DNA of 64,000 nt, from NCBI RefSeq assembly GCF_003573695.1, contig NC_039358.1, forward strand, positions 15,500,637-15,564,636, written 5' to 3'. Source of the DNA: Papaver somniferum. Lineage: Eukaryota; Streptophyta; Magnoliopsida; Ranunculales; Papaveraceae. Of the stretch, positions 35,964 through 47,241 are shown piece by piece; within the stretch, counting starts at the first letter, position 1; each line of letters starts with the position of its first letter. The notes beneath the pieces were generated by a model. That model saw nothing but the letters and a program-made list of their open reading frames with translations. It had not been told where the DNA came from and did no database searches. A program made the translations under genes and the position numbers.

Positions 35964-38009
35964 TGATGAGTGCTAAAAAGTGCATATTTATATATATTTT
36001 TCTTAGCATTTAACTCATCTTTTGTGCTCTAATTCTCCATTTTAACCCATATTCTGTATTTTCATTGTTTTCAAGAATAAATATTTTTATTAATTAATTT
36101 TGCATTTTTAGGTACCAAATAAAGTTTGGATGAATAGCGGAGCGGAAAAGAGCAGAAAAGCGGTGAAAATCCGGGAGGAATTACACAAGGAAGCCGCGAA
36201 GAATGTTGTGCACAAGACCAAAAGGCTAGAAGTGGGCTTGAAGAGGAAGAATTGTTCTTAAAGAAGATATGGGCTTGGCATACCCAAGGCCCAAAACCCT
36301 CACCCAAATCCAATTCCTATATCCATACCCGTTTCCCTTTCTAGCCGTCAGATTGGATCATCTCAGCATCCTACGGTCGCTTCATCGTCGTGCATCGAAG
36401 TCTGAAGCTCCTGTCAAACACTACAGCACCTAACTCCATCTTGAGACGTCAGTTTCGTTGTATCGGGCATCCAACGGTCGCTTCCCGCTTCCTTCCATCT
36501 CGTCGTTAGATCGATCCATCATCTTCGCATCCAACGTCTCATCCTCGCTGTTCATCAACAATTGCTAAACCCACTCAACACCCTAGCATCTAGGTTTATA
36601 ACCCAAAACCAAACAAACCCAATCCATTTTCCATCGAGCCATCTCCTTCTTTCCCTTTCTCTTCAGACGCCATACCACCACCATTTCCACCACCTGCTCC
36701 GCCACCAACTCTCTGTCACCACCTCAACCATCATCATAACCACCACGTCCATCAAAGGAACCTAATCCCATCATTTTTCCTTCTCCTTAGCCACCTATTT
36801 TCTCAATTTCTGCACGTTTTCTATCAGAAACCCTAGCGTGTAAAATTGGAAAATTAGGTCGAAATTGAGAAGCAATTGAAGCGTGGGGAGTATCAAGAGA
36901 AGAATTGGAAGCATGGGTGAGAGTTATCATTCGTTTTCAGAGAGTTGGTAAGGAGTAATTTTAAAACCCTAATTTATTGTTTATTTGGGGATTTTTGGGA
37001 ATTGGGTGTATGAACCCTAATTATGTAAATTGGGTATAAATAGGACTTGTGGGTGTTGTTGTAGAGCCATGCCTGGACTAGCCAGTGCACCACCAAGAGG
37101 ACTGGACTAGCCAGTTCCTCAATTGTTCATGTTCTGTTTTTGGTTCACTTTCAAATTCAGTTTTATTTTCACATATTCATCAGGTTTTAATTTATCACTT
37201 GTTAAGGTTGAGATGAAGCTTCCATGCTAATTCTAGTTGGTTAAGGTGTAGACAATGTTCTTGTGTTCTGAAACTGTGTAGGACAGTTATAATTTAAGCA
37301 TTTCATCACATTGCTCTCACATTGTATGTCAAGCATACATTGTAGTTAGGATAACCCTGTGATTGATGGTGCTGCAGCTCATGATTAATGTTTATTGTTC
37401 AAACCTTAGACTAGTTGTGCTCTAATCAGACAGTTAGTGCTATGGAAGAACATTTTAGCTGTAATTAGATTATCCTTTAGGAAGGTTTAATCATCTAAGT
37501 GGCTTATCTGCGGGTAGTTGCAGTGTGAGAGCCCCAATTACTACAAGGAATAGACTTAACTTAGTGACCCTAAATCCTTCTCTTAAAACCACCTCTTTGA
37601 TAAGCAGCAGGCTCGAACCTCCACTGCTATCTAGATAGTTAGCTGAGGCTAGAATCTCACTAATATCTAAACAAGGGGCAAGAACATGAGTTAGAATTGA
37701 AAATTGACTTAGCATAGGTTAGAGGTGGAATCAAAAGCCGTAGTGATTAAGCCTAAAGTCACTGTTTCTTTCCCTCACTGCCTCACTGCCTCACTGCAAC
37801 TGTTTTACTTTGTTTCTTTGGCTCTTTACTTCACTGCCTTAGGCTCATTGTCTTTGTCCCTTTGCTTCACTGTCACTAGCTCAGAACTATCTAGGAAACT
37901 TCAACTCACACACACCTTGTCTATGTGGATCGACCCGTATTTGCATTGTTCTACACCTCGACACCGTGCACTTGCGATATTAGTTTGTGACTCTTTTAGA
38001 GAGCCACCA
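35964..38009 (+). repeat. diverged 3' LTR of the older gypsy copy
   Basis: Starts TGATGAGTGC after the same purine tract as the complete element. The first 150 bases are close to those of 27280; later parts are alignable only in blocks (GGCTTGGCATACCCAAGGCC, CGGTCGC, TATAAATAGGA at 37035, CTGGACTAGCCAG). The end is set at CCACCA near 38009 after CACTTGCGATATTAG, with some uncertainty. The LTR is about 280 bp longer than the recent one. Confidence 0.65.
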
Positions 38010-38344
38010 GGTGTGAGTTAATTGAGAGTATGAAACGAGTTAACAAATGATTTAGGGATATAACCACTGAAGAACAGCAACAGAAAGTCGGTCAAGCGCA
38101 GATCTTTACCGCTACGTACATCCTTTCGAGTCCAACTTTTTTACGCACTCCTCTAAAAAGTGTATATCCGACATGCTCATTTAATTGGTTAATTCTTAAC
38201 AAATAGCCTCATTACGTGTAAATTTTTGTCCCTCCTTATATATCTTCCAAAATTGAATCAGAAGTGCAGATTAAAATGTCAGTGTGCACCAAAATCGGAC
38301 TCCATTCTCTACCGTGGTATTGATTTTTCTAATGAAAAAATTAG
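38010..38344. other. spacer, nothing recognised
   Basis: AT-rich sequence with no ORF or repeat I can identify, between the old gypsy LTR and the hairpin-array region. Confidence 0.5.
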
Positions 38345-38514
38345 GCTAAGGCCCCACCCATGGGTAATCCATAATAAAAGGTCCTTAATTAAAAGAAGTT
38401 TAAATCTAAGCCTCGAGTTATTAAACGACATTCGTACCCTTTTATATATTGTCAAACCTCAAATTAAATAAAATTTAAATTTAAGCCGAAAATATTAAAA
38501 CATAGTAAACATGA

Positions 38515-38742
38515 TGTCACGGTCATCTTCACCACCGACCGCCACCACCACCTCTGGCGACCGCCACCACCACCACCTCCGACGATCGCCACCACCACCT
38601 CCACCCACAACCACTACCAACAACCACCACCGCCAACTACCGCCGTCACCCACAACCACCGCCTCCGACCACCGTCACCAACCATCGTCGGCGGCCACCA
38701 CCGGCCATCACCACCGATCACCGGCTCCCACCAATAACATAT
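38515..38742. repeat. CCA/CCG-rich simple repeat
   Basis: Irregular runs of CCACCA, CCGACC and CACCAC. Open frames on both strands result from the repeat and are not genes. Confidence 0.85.
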
Positions 38743-38756
38743 GGATGTGTAATTAA

Positions 38757-41300
38757 TCTGAAGTTGCATACGCAACATGCATGTGTATCCAGAAGTTACA
38801 CATGGGTATGGCATGAAAAGGTTTTACATGCGTACGACATGTGTAAGCAGAAGTTACACATGCATATGACATGTGTAAGTAGAGGTTGCACATCCATATG
38901 GCATGTGTAATGAGAAGTTACACATCAAAAAAATAGACATAAAAAAGCAAACATAAAAACAAAAGTACATGTATTACTCTAAGATTTATTTACAACAATT
39001 TCTTTTAGTTACACACGCATTTGTATAGTGTAATTGAGAGTTACATATGCATCTATCGAGTGCAATTGAGATTTTTACATGCGTCTGACTTGTGTATTCA
39101 GCGTCAACTCCAATTCCAGCGAGACCAAGACCACAAATAAGCAATTAACTTTTATAAAGTTATTGGAAACCTGAAACATAACACCAAGCAATCAGTTTTT
39201 TTAAGATTTAATGAATAGTACATGCAACAATGTATAGTTTCACATGAATCTAGGAGTTATACATTTTAGGCTTGTTTGCCATGACCTGAGCACATACATT
39301 ATATCCACTCAATAGTCTAATATAACCTGATGTGTAAGTAAAAGTTACACATCCAATTAACATGTGTAACTAGAAATTACACATAACTCACTGGTTAACA
39401 AGGTAATAGAATAATTTTATACACAAATTATTAGTGGTAGAAGCCATAATTATATGTAAGTAAAATGTATGTAACCAGAAGTTACACATTCAATTAGTAT
39501 GTGTAAGTAAAAGTTACACATCTAACTAGCATGTGTAACTAGAAATTACACATCTATTTAGCTTGTGTAACCTGAAGTTACACGAAAAATTTCCTATATA
39601 ACTACTTTTTGGCCATGAAATGCAAGTGTTGGACTTAAGTCATTTAAGTAGTAGATAGCATTTAGGGGTAGGAAAGTACCTGCAATTGCTTTTGTTTGGA
39701 CGGCCACAACAGTCATAGTGTGTCGCGCGCCTCTCATTGTTCAAGGACTAGTCTCACAGATATAATCAATCACCTTCAATCCCTGAGAGAGTACATATGA
39801 AAATTTATCTCCAACAAACTGCATAACCATATTTCAAAAGCATCAAATTAGCATGTGTAACTAGTAGCTACACATCCATTTAGCTTGTGTAACTAGAAGC
39901 TACACATCTAATTAGCATGTGTAATTAATAGTTACACATCCAAAAAAGGTCAGTTAAGGATGCAAACTTGAAACACAGATACTGAAAGATGAAAGTCAAG
40001 TTATCAAGATCACTTACAGAGAAAATGAAATGAAATTTGAGCTAAAATGATGAAAAATCTGTGAATGATCTAAACTTTATAGCATTAAGAAGATGAAACT
40101 TAACTAAAAGATATGTTTTCACACTAATTTTGCTTGCTTACGCAAGTTCCACTCTCATCTGGACAAACCCCAACTTTCAGTAATTAATGCGTTACTAGCA
40201 CTCATGTATATGCTTAATAATCTACAACAAAAGACAGACACACAACCTCCAAAAACCTAACAAATAAGATTCTTAGATGGTTGGAGTCGATCACAACTAC
40301 TGATAGTATACACATCAACAAAAAATCTTGTAATCACGTTAATTAATTCAATTAGGGTTAAGTTTAGGTATCTTCTAACCCAATCAACATAATCTCAGAC
40401 AAAAAACACTAGGAAACTGAAAAAAAACATCGTTTACTCCATGTTTTCTCACTAACTTCGCTTCCTTGTACTATTTCTAGTTAATTAATAGTTCACCAAT
40501 CATTCAAATTGATATTCACAAACATGGACACTTAGTAATCTATATCAAACAAAAGGCACACACAGGAACAAAATCTGTTAGATTCTTAAGCTGATAAACT
40601 CAATAATATAGTAGAACCTTCTTGTCTAACCAACAAAATATCATATTAAAACTATTTATAAACTGAAGCCAGCATCATTTGAAAGGTTTGTAACACTAAC
40701 AAAATTGAAATCAAATAGAAAATTAGATCAGAATTTAGAAAAACTTACTTTTGAGTTTGAATAATATTACATGCGTAATCAATCATTTCAACCACATATC
40801 CTTTACGAACATTACCATTAAACACTTTCTCATTCAACTGAGTTGCTAACATAACATATTGAACCTGCACAGCAAATAAAAACCTTCCTTAGATTCACAA
40901 GCTTAGAATTTAAACTGCATGCAATTATCAATTCATGGCTTAATGGAAGTTAAAGAAAAACTGATTATACTTACATTTTCCTGCACCACCACTGGATCTA
41001 AATCCTCCTCTAAAACCTGCACCTGCACCCCCACCACCAACACCTCCTACAATCACAAACTCAATAGGATAGTTACAACACTTTGTAATTTCACTTCATA
41101 ACACAAACTCAATCCGAAGGAATCTACTTAGTTTTCGCATGTAACTAATAAACAGAACTTCTCATCATTTCGGGTTTACTCAAACTTTTACACATATAAT
41201 TAGCATGTGTAACTCGCAATTACACATCTAATTAGCATGCGTAACTCGCAGTTACACATCTAATTAACATGTGTAACTAGTATCTATACATCTAATTATC
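38757..41300. repeat. dispersed arrays of GTGTAAC-GTTACAC palindromes
   Basis: At least twenty units of about 40-50 bp in five clusters. A typical unit is CATGTGTAACTAGAAGTTAC followed by ACATCTAATTAG. Each unit can fold into a hairpin with an arm of about 10 bp. Clusters are separated by nonrepetitive sequence. Confidence 0.85.
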
Positions 41301-41889
41301 ATTGTGTACTCGTAGAGTCTGAAGGCATCATACTAAAAGCTAATATTCAGTACCAAAATATAGGTCCATGAAACAGAATCTTCAATGTATGGAACTCCCC
41401 AGCATGCATGATACACATTTTACCAAAATATACAGAAAACCAAATAATTTAGAAAGTAATGCATTACCTAGCAGCCATATCAGCGGCCTTGCTGACACTT
41501 GAATCACCTAAACTTTTTATCTCATCGCCGAAAGTCTCAACTTTCTTCCCCTTGTCAGAATCAACACCATTTTCATCTCTCAAATTTCTGTAATAAGTAG
41601 ATGCAAAGACTCCTTACCCATATGCTCAAAATTAAAAGGAATTATGACGTGCATAATTACTCAAATGATACATACAATATATAAACACTATTGATGAACA
41701 TCAGTACCCTCTACAATTACTGATAACAACAATAAATCATCATCAACAACAAAAACAACAATAATCTAAATGCATACATAGATTTAAAACCTGTTGATTC
41801 AAGAAAAAACGAGAGTCTTACTGATTTGCAGATCTTTGCTCATACGACGATTTCATTTCTGCTGTTGTTGAAGATCTTCTTGATTTCAT
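39776..41889 (-). CDS. spliced gene model of unknown function, incomplete
   Basis: Five exons can be proposed from splice signals: 41822-41889 (ATG at 41889, MKSRRSSTTAEMKSSYEQ), 41468-41587 (KGKKVETFGDEIKSLG), 40975-41046, 40749-40864 (VQYVMLATQLNEKVFNGNVR, then KGYVVEMIDYA) and 39776-39818 with stop TGA. Phases agree between exons 1-2 and 3-4-5, but exon 2 ends in phase 2 while exon 3 begins in phase 0, so either a small exon is missed or the gene is broken. I do not recognise the protein. Its introns contain the hairpin arrays, which favours a captured or transposon-borne gene over a normal one. Expression data would decide. Confidence 0.35.
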
Positions 41890-42751
41890 TGTTGAATCTG
41901 CACAAAAAATAAGTAATTAAGGTTAAAACGACTTTGAAGATCTTCGATTGATTCAGAAACAATCAGGTTCTTCTTCTTCTCAGATCTGAACATAATCAAT
42001 CAAAATAAAAATCAAAAACCTGATCGAACCAATCGAACTAAGAATGATGAACCTGATCAAAAACCTAATCGGAAATGATTTTTGCTACTTCGAATCAACT
42101 GAAACTTAGATTCAATTCAAAATCTTCAAAAAACCAGTCGAACCAACGAAACCTAACCTGATGCATCTTAGAAACAACTAAAACCTAGATTCACATGAAA
42201 TCGATTGAATGATTTATTCATATTTGTGGATTAACTGATGATCACCTGAAAAATCTATTGGATCGATTCGTCTTCTTCTTCGTCGATCTGAATTCAATGC
42301 AGACGGGAGAGAAAGAGAATGGAGAAGAGAGAGAAACAAAATTGAGAAATGAAAAATATCTTTTGTATTCCTCTTGTATATACACTAAAGGGTCATGTTG
42401 CTAAAATTCGGAATAATTAATTATGGGCCAGATCTGAAGAAAAATTGATATTTTGGATCTAGTAGTGGCATTTTCTGAAAGTATGGAGTTGACAATGAAG
42501 GATCCATTTAGTGGGGCTTCTATATGTTGAACCCATCTAATAGGGTTGTGCTGGTATTTTTCACTTTTCTACAGGGGAGAAGCTCATGCGCAAGTCCTTA
42601 ACAAGGTGCGGGCCGTGCGGCAATGAAACGTGTCCCGAAGTGTGAGATTCCAACTCAAAGTACAAAAACGAAAGGTAGTAATGATAGGAAGATGAAGTTA
42701 GAAATTAGGATCACAAAACACTTGAAAAAATAAGAAGAATAGGAAACAAAA

Positions 42752-44715
42752 ATGGCAAATCTTCTTCCTCTGTATCTAAATCATCTCCCCCGTAACAACT
42801 TTAAACCATTCTCAATAACAACAGCAGCTATCTCGCCAAATGGAAATGGTTCTCCTTCTCTCTCTTTTTCTCACCCAGCAACTGGGATTTTTCTTAATAA
42901 GTTTTGGGGTAATCAAATTACTAATTAGCTACTTTCAAATTTTTTTCACCAGGAAGGTTTCTCTCAAATAACAATTCCAGTAGTGATCCCAAGACCAAAT
43001 CACCAGCGGTAGGAGGAAGGGGACCTGTAATTATAGAAATTCCATTAAATAACATCAGAAGACCATTGATGCGTACCAAATGACCCTAAAAAAGTTGAGG
43101 AACTCATGGATAGCATTCAACAGATTGGCCTCCAAGTACCTGTAAGTCAATTAACTTATTGTTGTTTGTTTCCTTTTCCTAGTAATAATACACAATAAGA
43201 AGAAGATTTTGTAAGAACAAAGCCTAATTTTACAACAATTAATCTGTAAGATAGGAATAGGATCATTGGGTCCATTGGAGCCTCACATGTGCAGAACAAA
43301 ATCTTGAAATCTGTAAGTCAAAACATAAATGGTTTGCCCTTTTATCCTGTATTTACCTAGAAGCTGGCTAGTTTTATCAGATGCTAAATTGGCAATGATT
43401 CTTAGTTAAGCAACTAGAATTTACAAATCTTGAGCCCTTCAAACTACAAACGTATGCAGTAAGTAAATGCGTAATTGAGTTAACTTACAGCGTCAGATAG
43501 CAGGGGAAACAAACCTGTGTAACATCAACGTGGGTGAGTGTGGCTGTTGGGTATGAACGCATTTACTTTGACATGGCAACCAAATAAATTAGGAAGTAGA
43601 TGCAGGAGTTAGTGTTATGTAATCTTCTCAAGAAAATGAATCACGAGAACAGGATCTATGATTCTTTGTCTAATTTCTTCTCTATCATTTCTTTTCTATT
43701 TTCGCCTAGCAGAGCTATTGAAGTGTCTGTGCATCACGAATACTAGTGTCCATGTGTCTATATGGGAAATTCTGAAAAATTTAAGTTGTCTAGGTTAGGC
43801 TATCGGAGTTATGGGGTTCCCTATATGAATAGTTTGTTTATTCAAGTATTGCTAACATAACCAGAACAGAATTTTTGGTCTGGAGGTTTTGTGGGTGTTA
43901 GGTTAATGAAGCATTTGGCACCAACACGTTAAAGAAGAAAATGCAAGGGCAGTTTCTAAAATACAGAAGACATGGACTTACCGTTCGTTGCAGCTTCTGG
44001 AGTCAAAGAAAATCTTTGTTTCGTTAAGCATGCATTTCTGTTTGATGCCCTATCTAACTTAATGCACAATGGTGAATATCATTTGTTTTACCTGGTTACT
44101 TTTCTCAGCGTACATAACACTAGCTTTGTAACCACTAAGAATAATAGCAGTTTTTACATTGCCTAATAAAATATAATGGCTTTATATTATTGTAAATATA
44201 AATCCTGATTGCTGCTTTCAATTTTCAAATATAAGTCCTATTATTGTAAATTGCCTAATAGCATTTCTCAATTGTCTGGTATCTGACTCTGTGTAGCAGA
44301 AAGGATTCATGTTATTGTAACTATACTTACAAAGACTGTATCAACCTAAGTTTGTCTTGGTTTCCTTGCAGATTGATGTTCTTGAGGTCGATGGAGTTTA
44401 CTACGGTAAGTACTTGTATTAGATGTGACCAGGTCATGGGAATTGCATTTATTACTCGAGGAGATAACATTTTTACAACTGCTGCACCTGTCTGTATCTA
44501 CATCTACAGGTTTCTCTGGTTGCCACCGTTACGAGGCTCACCAGCTACTTGGACTCCCGACAATACGTTGTAAGGTTCGACGTGGGACAAAAGAAACTTT
44601 GAGGTTAGATGCATCGCCTTCATCAACATCTCTTTAATACTTCAATAGCTTGTCTATGTAATTGGCCTCATAACCGCACTATGATTCTACCTTTTGCAGG
44701 CATCACCTGCGTTAA
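42752..44715 (+). CDS. SRX: sulfiredoxin, plastid/mitochondrial type, with a 2-base frameshift
   Basis: Sulfiredoxin uses ATP to reduce hyperoxidised (sulfinic) 2-Cys peroxiredoxin. Five exons: 42752-42908, 42953-43141, 44372-44405, 44510-44603, 44700-44715, all with GT-AG introns. Exon 1 is a transit-peptide-like leader (MANLLPLYLNHLPRNNFKPF). Exon 2 has GPVIIEIPLNNIRRPLMRT and ELMDSIQQIGLQVP, exon 3 IDVLEVDGVYYG, exon 4 the active-site block FSGCHRYEAHQLLGLPTIRC, and exon 5 RHHLR with stop, as in plant homologues. Exons total 490 bases; two bases are missing at 43077-43082 between the MRT and NDP codons, giving an immediate TGA. All else is intact, so this is either a very young pseudogene or an assembly error at an A-run. 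The family normally has one intact copy. Confidence 0.88.
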
Positions 44716-45240
44716 GTAATATAAGCATCCTGCGCATCACATGCGTTATGGTGGTTGCTACTTGTGCATTTTGGAGAACGCAGTGACATGATAATTAACC
44801 AGGAAAGTGAACAACTGTATAATCTGCGCACTCTTCATTGTTATCATATACTACTTTAACTAAGCCCAATCCCAAATTAGATATAGGTGTATATGGTACT
44901 ATATGCTAGCATGTTATAGGTGTTTTATATATCAATCATTTCAATGAAAGAGCCTCTTGTAGGTGAAAATTGCTCTCAAATGGGACCTCCACTAACACCA
45001 TCCCCAAAATGTAACTATTATATGTGACGCATTTTTAAGTCCTACCTAAAAGTTATTTGCCTTCATTTTCAACTCCCTATTTTATGTTTTCAATTGTTTG
45101 CAAATTATTAAAAAGGGAAAACGAAAAAGAGAAATTACATAGTGGATTTTGTTAAAAATATTAGCAGCAATGCACAAGAGAGAAATTTGCTAGACAGCCA
45201 AACAACAAAAAATGAAAAAAAGAAAGAAAAGACCAACTAG
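44716..45240. other. 3' flank of sulfiredoxin, nothing further recognised
   Basis: Includes the probable 3' untranslated region (AATGAAAGAG and similar A-rich signals near 44940) and AT-rich spacer. No ORF. Confidence 0.5.
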
Positions 45241-45868
45241 CTAGAATTGCTTCCACTCTGGCAGAGAGTAGTAATACAGGGGGGTAGTCCCGTAATGGGC
45301 TAAGATGTAAGCCACCTGGTTAGCAGCTCTCTTCACGAAACTGAACTCGCACGAAACCATTTCAGCCGTGAGCCTTCTAATCAAGAACACCTGCATTCTG
45401 ATCTTCAGGGGGGCGTCGTTCTTTGCCAGCTCCAGGCCCAAAATCATAGCCTTTGCTTCAGCTTCTACAAGGCTGCCCAACTTATGAGGGGTTGATTCTC
45501 CGGCCACAAACATAGCACTTGAATTCCTGGCAACAGCAGCACAAGCTCCAGATTTATCTTTGAAGGCTGGTTCGATGTTGATCTTGATGTAGTATCATCT
45601 TCTGGAACGGTCCAAACACCAATTTCAATGGGAGCTTCAGCACTTTGCATGTCACTAGTGCTCTGATTTTCATCAGTTTGGGTGTAGTAGAACCAGAAAT
45701 GAGCCTCTCTAAAATCTTACCAATGTTTGGCTGTTTCTCCTGGAAAATCTTCTCATTTCTAGCCTTCCAAATGGCCCAGAAAATGCAGCTGCCTAGCTTG
45801 AACTTTTGAAGTTTTTCCTTGTAAAAGCCCAGAGATAATGACCTCTTTGGTAGGAACGATTTTTTGGG

Positions 45869-46374
45869 ATCATGGTTTTTTTGGGGACTATGGTTTTATT
45901 TTGGGTAAAGACATTAGAAGTAAATATAGGTCACCCCTTATAACATTCGGTGGTGGTGATAATCGGAGGTGGTGGTGGTGGTAATCGGTGGTGGTGGTAA
46001 TCGGTGATGATAATCGGAGGTGGTGGTGGTGGTGGTGGTAATCGGTGGTTGGTGGTGGTGATAATCGGAGGAGGTGGTGGTGGTAATCGGTGGTGGTGGT
46101 AATCGGAGGTGGTGGTGGTAATTGGTGGTTGGTGGTGGTGATAATCGGAGGTGGTGGTGGTAATCGGCGGTGGTGGGCGGTGGTGGTGGTGGTAATCGGT
46201 GATGGGAGGTGGTGGTGGGAGGAGGTGGTGGTTATATATATATAGGTGGTTATTGGGTTGGTTTTAAATTAAATTAGGTTAAGGGTAGGTTAGTCATTTC
46301 AATGTTTTAGGACACCCCTTATAGCTATAGGGAAGGTGGCCTAATAAAATCATGGTACCCTCAAAAAAATCATG
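45869..46374. mobile_element. 494-bp inverted-repeat element (MITE-like) inserted in the LINE
   Basis: Element 45875-46368, flanked by direct ATCATG copies (45869-45874 and 46369-46374). Ends are imperfect inverted repeats: TTTTTTTGGGGACTATGGTT at the left against TTTTTTTGAGGGTACCATGA read inward from the right. Setting the element and one ATCATG aside leaves the LINE reading frame continuous across the site, which supports the limits. No coding capacity. The centre is a GGT minisatellite. Superfamily uncertain. Confidence 0.65.
45950..46240. repeat. GGTGGT / AATCGG minisatellite
   Basis: Runs of GGTGGTGGT punctuated by GATAATCGGA or GTAATCGGT, giving a variable 12-36 bp periodicity. It fills the middle of the inverted-repeat element. 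Confidence 0.9.
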
Positions 46375-46620
46375 TTCTTTCGTAGAGCCTGCACGGTCAT
46401 GACAAGGTTTGTATCCCAAGTGAGACCCAAACGATACAGCCAAAACTATAGGACACTGCAGAAATTGGTGATCAATCGTTTCTCTGTGAGAGCTGCATAA
46501 TCTGCTGTCCATATCAATACCTTGGAAAAATCTTCCCATAATGCAGTACTGATAGCAAGGCCTTCATGGAGTAATCTCCAAATGAGCGTGGATTGTTGAA
46601 GTTCAAGCTATGGAAAAACA

Positions 46621-47241
46621 CGGCAGGAAGCGTGAAAAGCCCATAACTAAAAACACGAGTTTTGAAACCTGTAAGTAGCTATTCTCAGTTAACTATCTCT
46701 TTTCTTCCCTTTAAATTGTTCTCAGTTAGATTCTGACCAGAGTATTCAGACTTATTCTCAATTTCCTCCTCCAATGTTTGCTGGTAATCTTCTCAGACAC
46801 ATAAGTGTGGAACACAGGTTTTAAGCATAACACACATAAATATTGAATGCAGGATTTAAGCATAACAGCTAGCAATGCAACGCGAATGCAGCAGATTCTT
46901 GGATGCTGGGATACTAAGAACATGTGGTTGTTTAATGTTTATAATGTTCTTTTGAAATACATCTAAGTTAAATATTTGAAATTTTCCACTTCCTTGAACA
47001 ACTGTGGCCAGTTGGATGGTTCAAAAGCCACAGATTATATAGACCCATCTTGGGATTAGAATTCCAAGGGAAATGGTGGGCATCAACACCTTACAGATAA
47101 GCAAGCCCTTGGATCATCTCTGCATGGACTAACCATCTCTCTCACTCACACGCTATCCTAAACTTGCAAGAAAACAATTAGATACATATATCACATAACT
47201 AATAAATCATCAAAAATACAAAAACACATTAATACCTCTTA
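46621..47241. other. 3' flank of NAP1, no gene recognised
   Basis: AT-rich DNA between the LINE remnant and the NAP1 stop codon. The 3' untranslated region and poly(A) site of NAP1 should lie here, probably within 47080-47241, but no single signal stands out. Confidence 0.5.

Larger units (their letters stand above)
33936..38009 (+). mobile_element. older, 5'-truncated copy of the gag-only gypsy family
   Basis: Begins abruptly at the copia LTR edge within gag, at a point aligning with about 25150 of the complete element. It continues through the C-terminal gag block, the 3' noncoding region and a polypurine tract to a 3' LTR at 35964. Primer site and 5' LTR are absent. The abrupt start suggests the copia element inserted into this gag, and that the other half was later lost. 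Confidence 0.75.
38345..42530. mobile_element. candidate non-autonomous DNA element with hairpin arrays and a gene-like insert
   Basis: Arrays of palindromic units built on ATGTGTAACTxGxAGTTACACAT recur at 38757-38935, 39000-39080, 39335-39595, 39845-39945 and 41185-41300. They sit around and inside the introns of a minus-strand gene model. A weak inverted pair (AAGGCCCCACCCATGGGTAATCC at about 38348 and the complement of GGATCCATTTAGTGGGGCTT at 42500-42520) may be terminal. No transposase is seen. Taken with the 13.7 kb region this suggests a gene-fragment-carrying element, but boundaries are unproven. Confidence 0.35.
45241..46620 (-). pseudogene. 3' end of a LINE (non-LTR retrotransposon) ORF2
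   Basis: The minus strand shows first a zinc-binding RT-associated region at about 46600-46430 (SHRETIDHQFLQCP), then FWAIWKARNEKIFQEKQPNI near 45790, then a plant RNase H-like domain (GSLVEAEAKAMILGLELA and FSFVKRAANQVAYILAHY) ending with a stop at 45241. This is the C-terminal part common to plant LINE-like proteins. At least two frameshifts separate the parts near 45580-45660, and a small element is inserted at 45875-46368. The RT proper is missing, so this is a truncated dead copy. Confidence 0.75.

Noticed and set aside
38511..38756. His/Pro/Thr-rich ORF
   Set aside because: Pure CCA/CCG simple repeat with open frames on both strands.
38345..42530. Firm assignment to Mutator or CACTA
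   Set aside because: The possible terminal repeats are weak and no target duplication was confirmed by eye.
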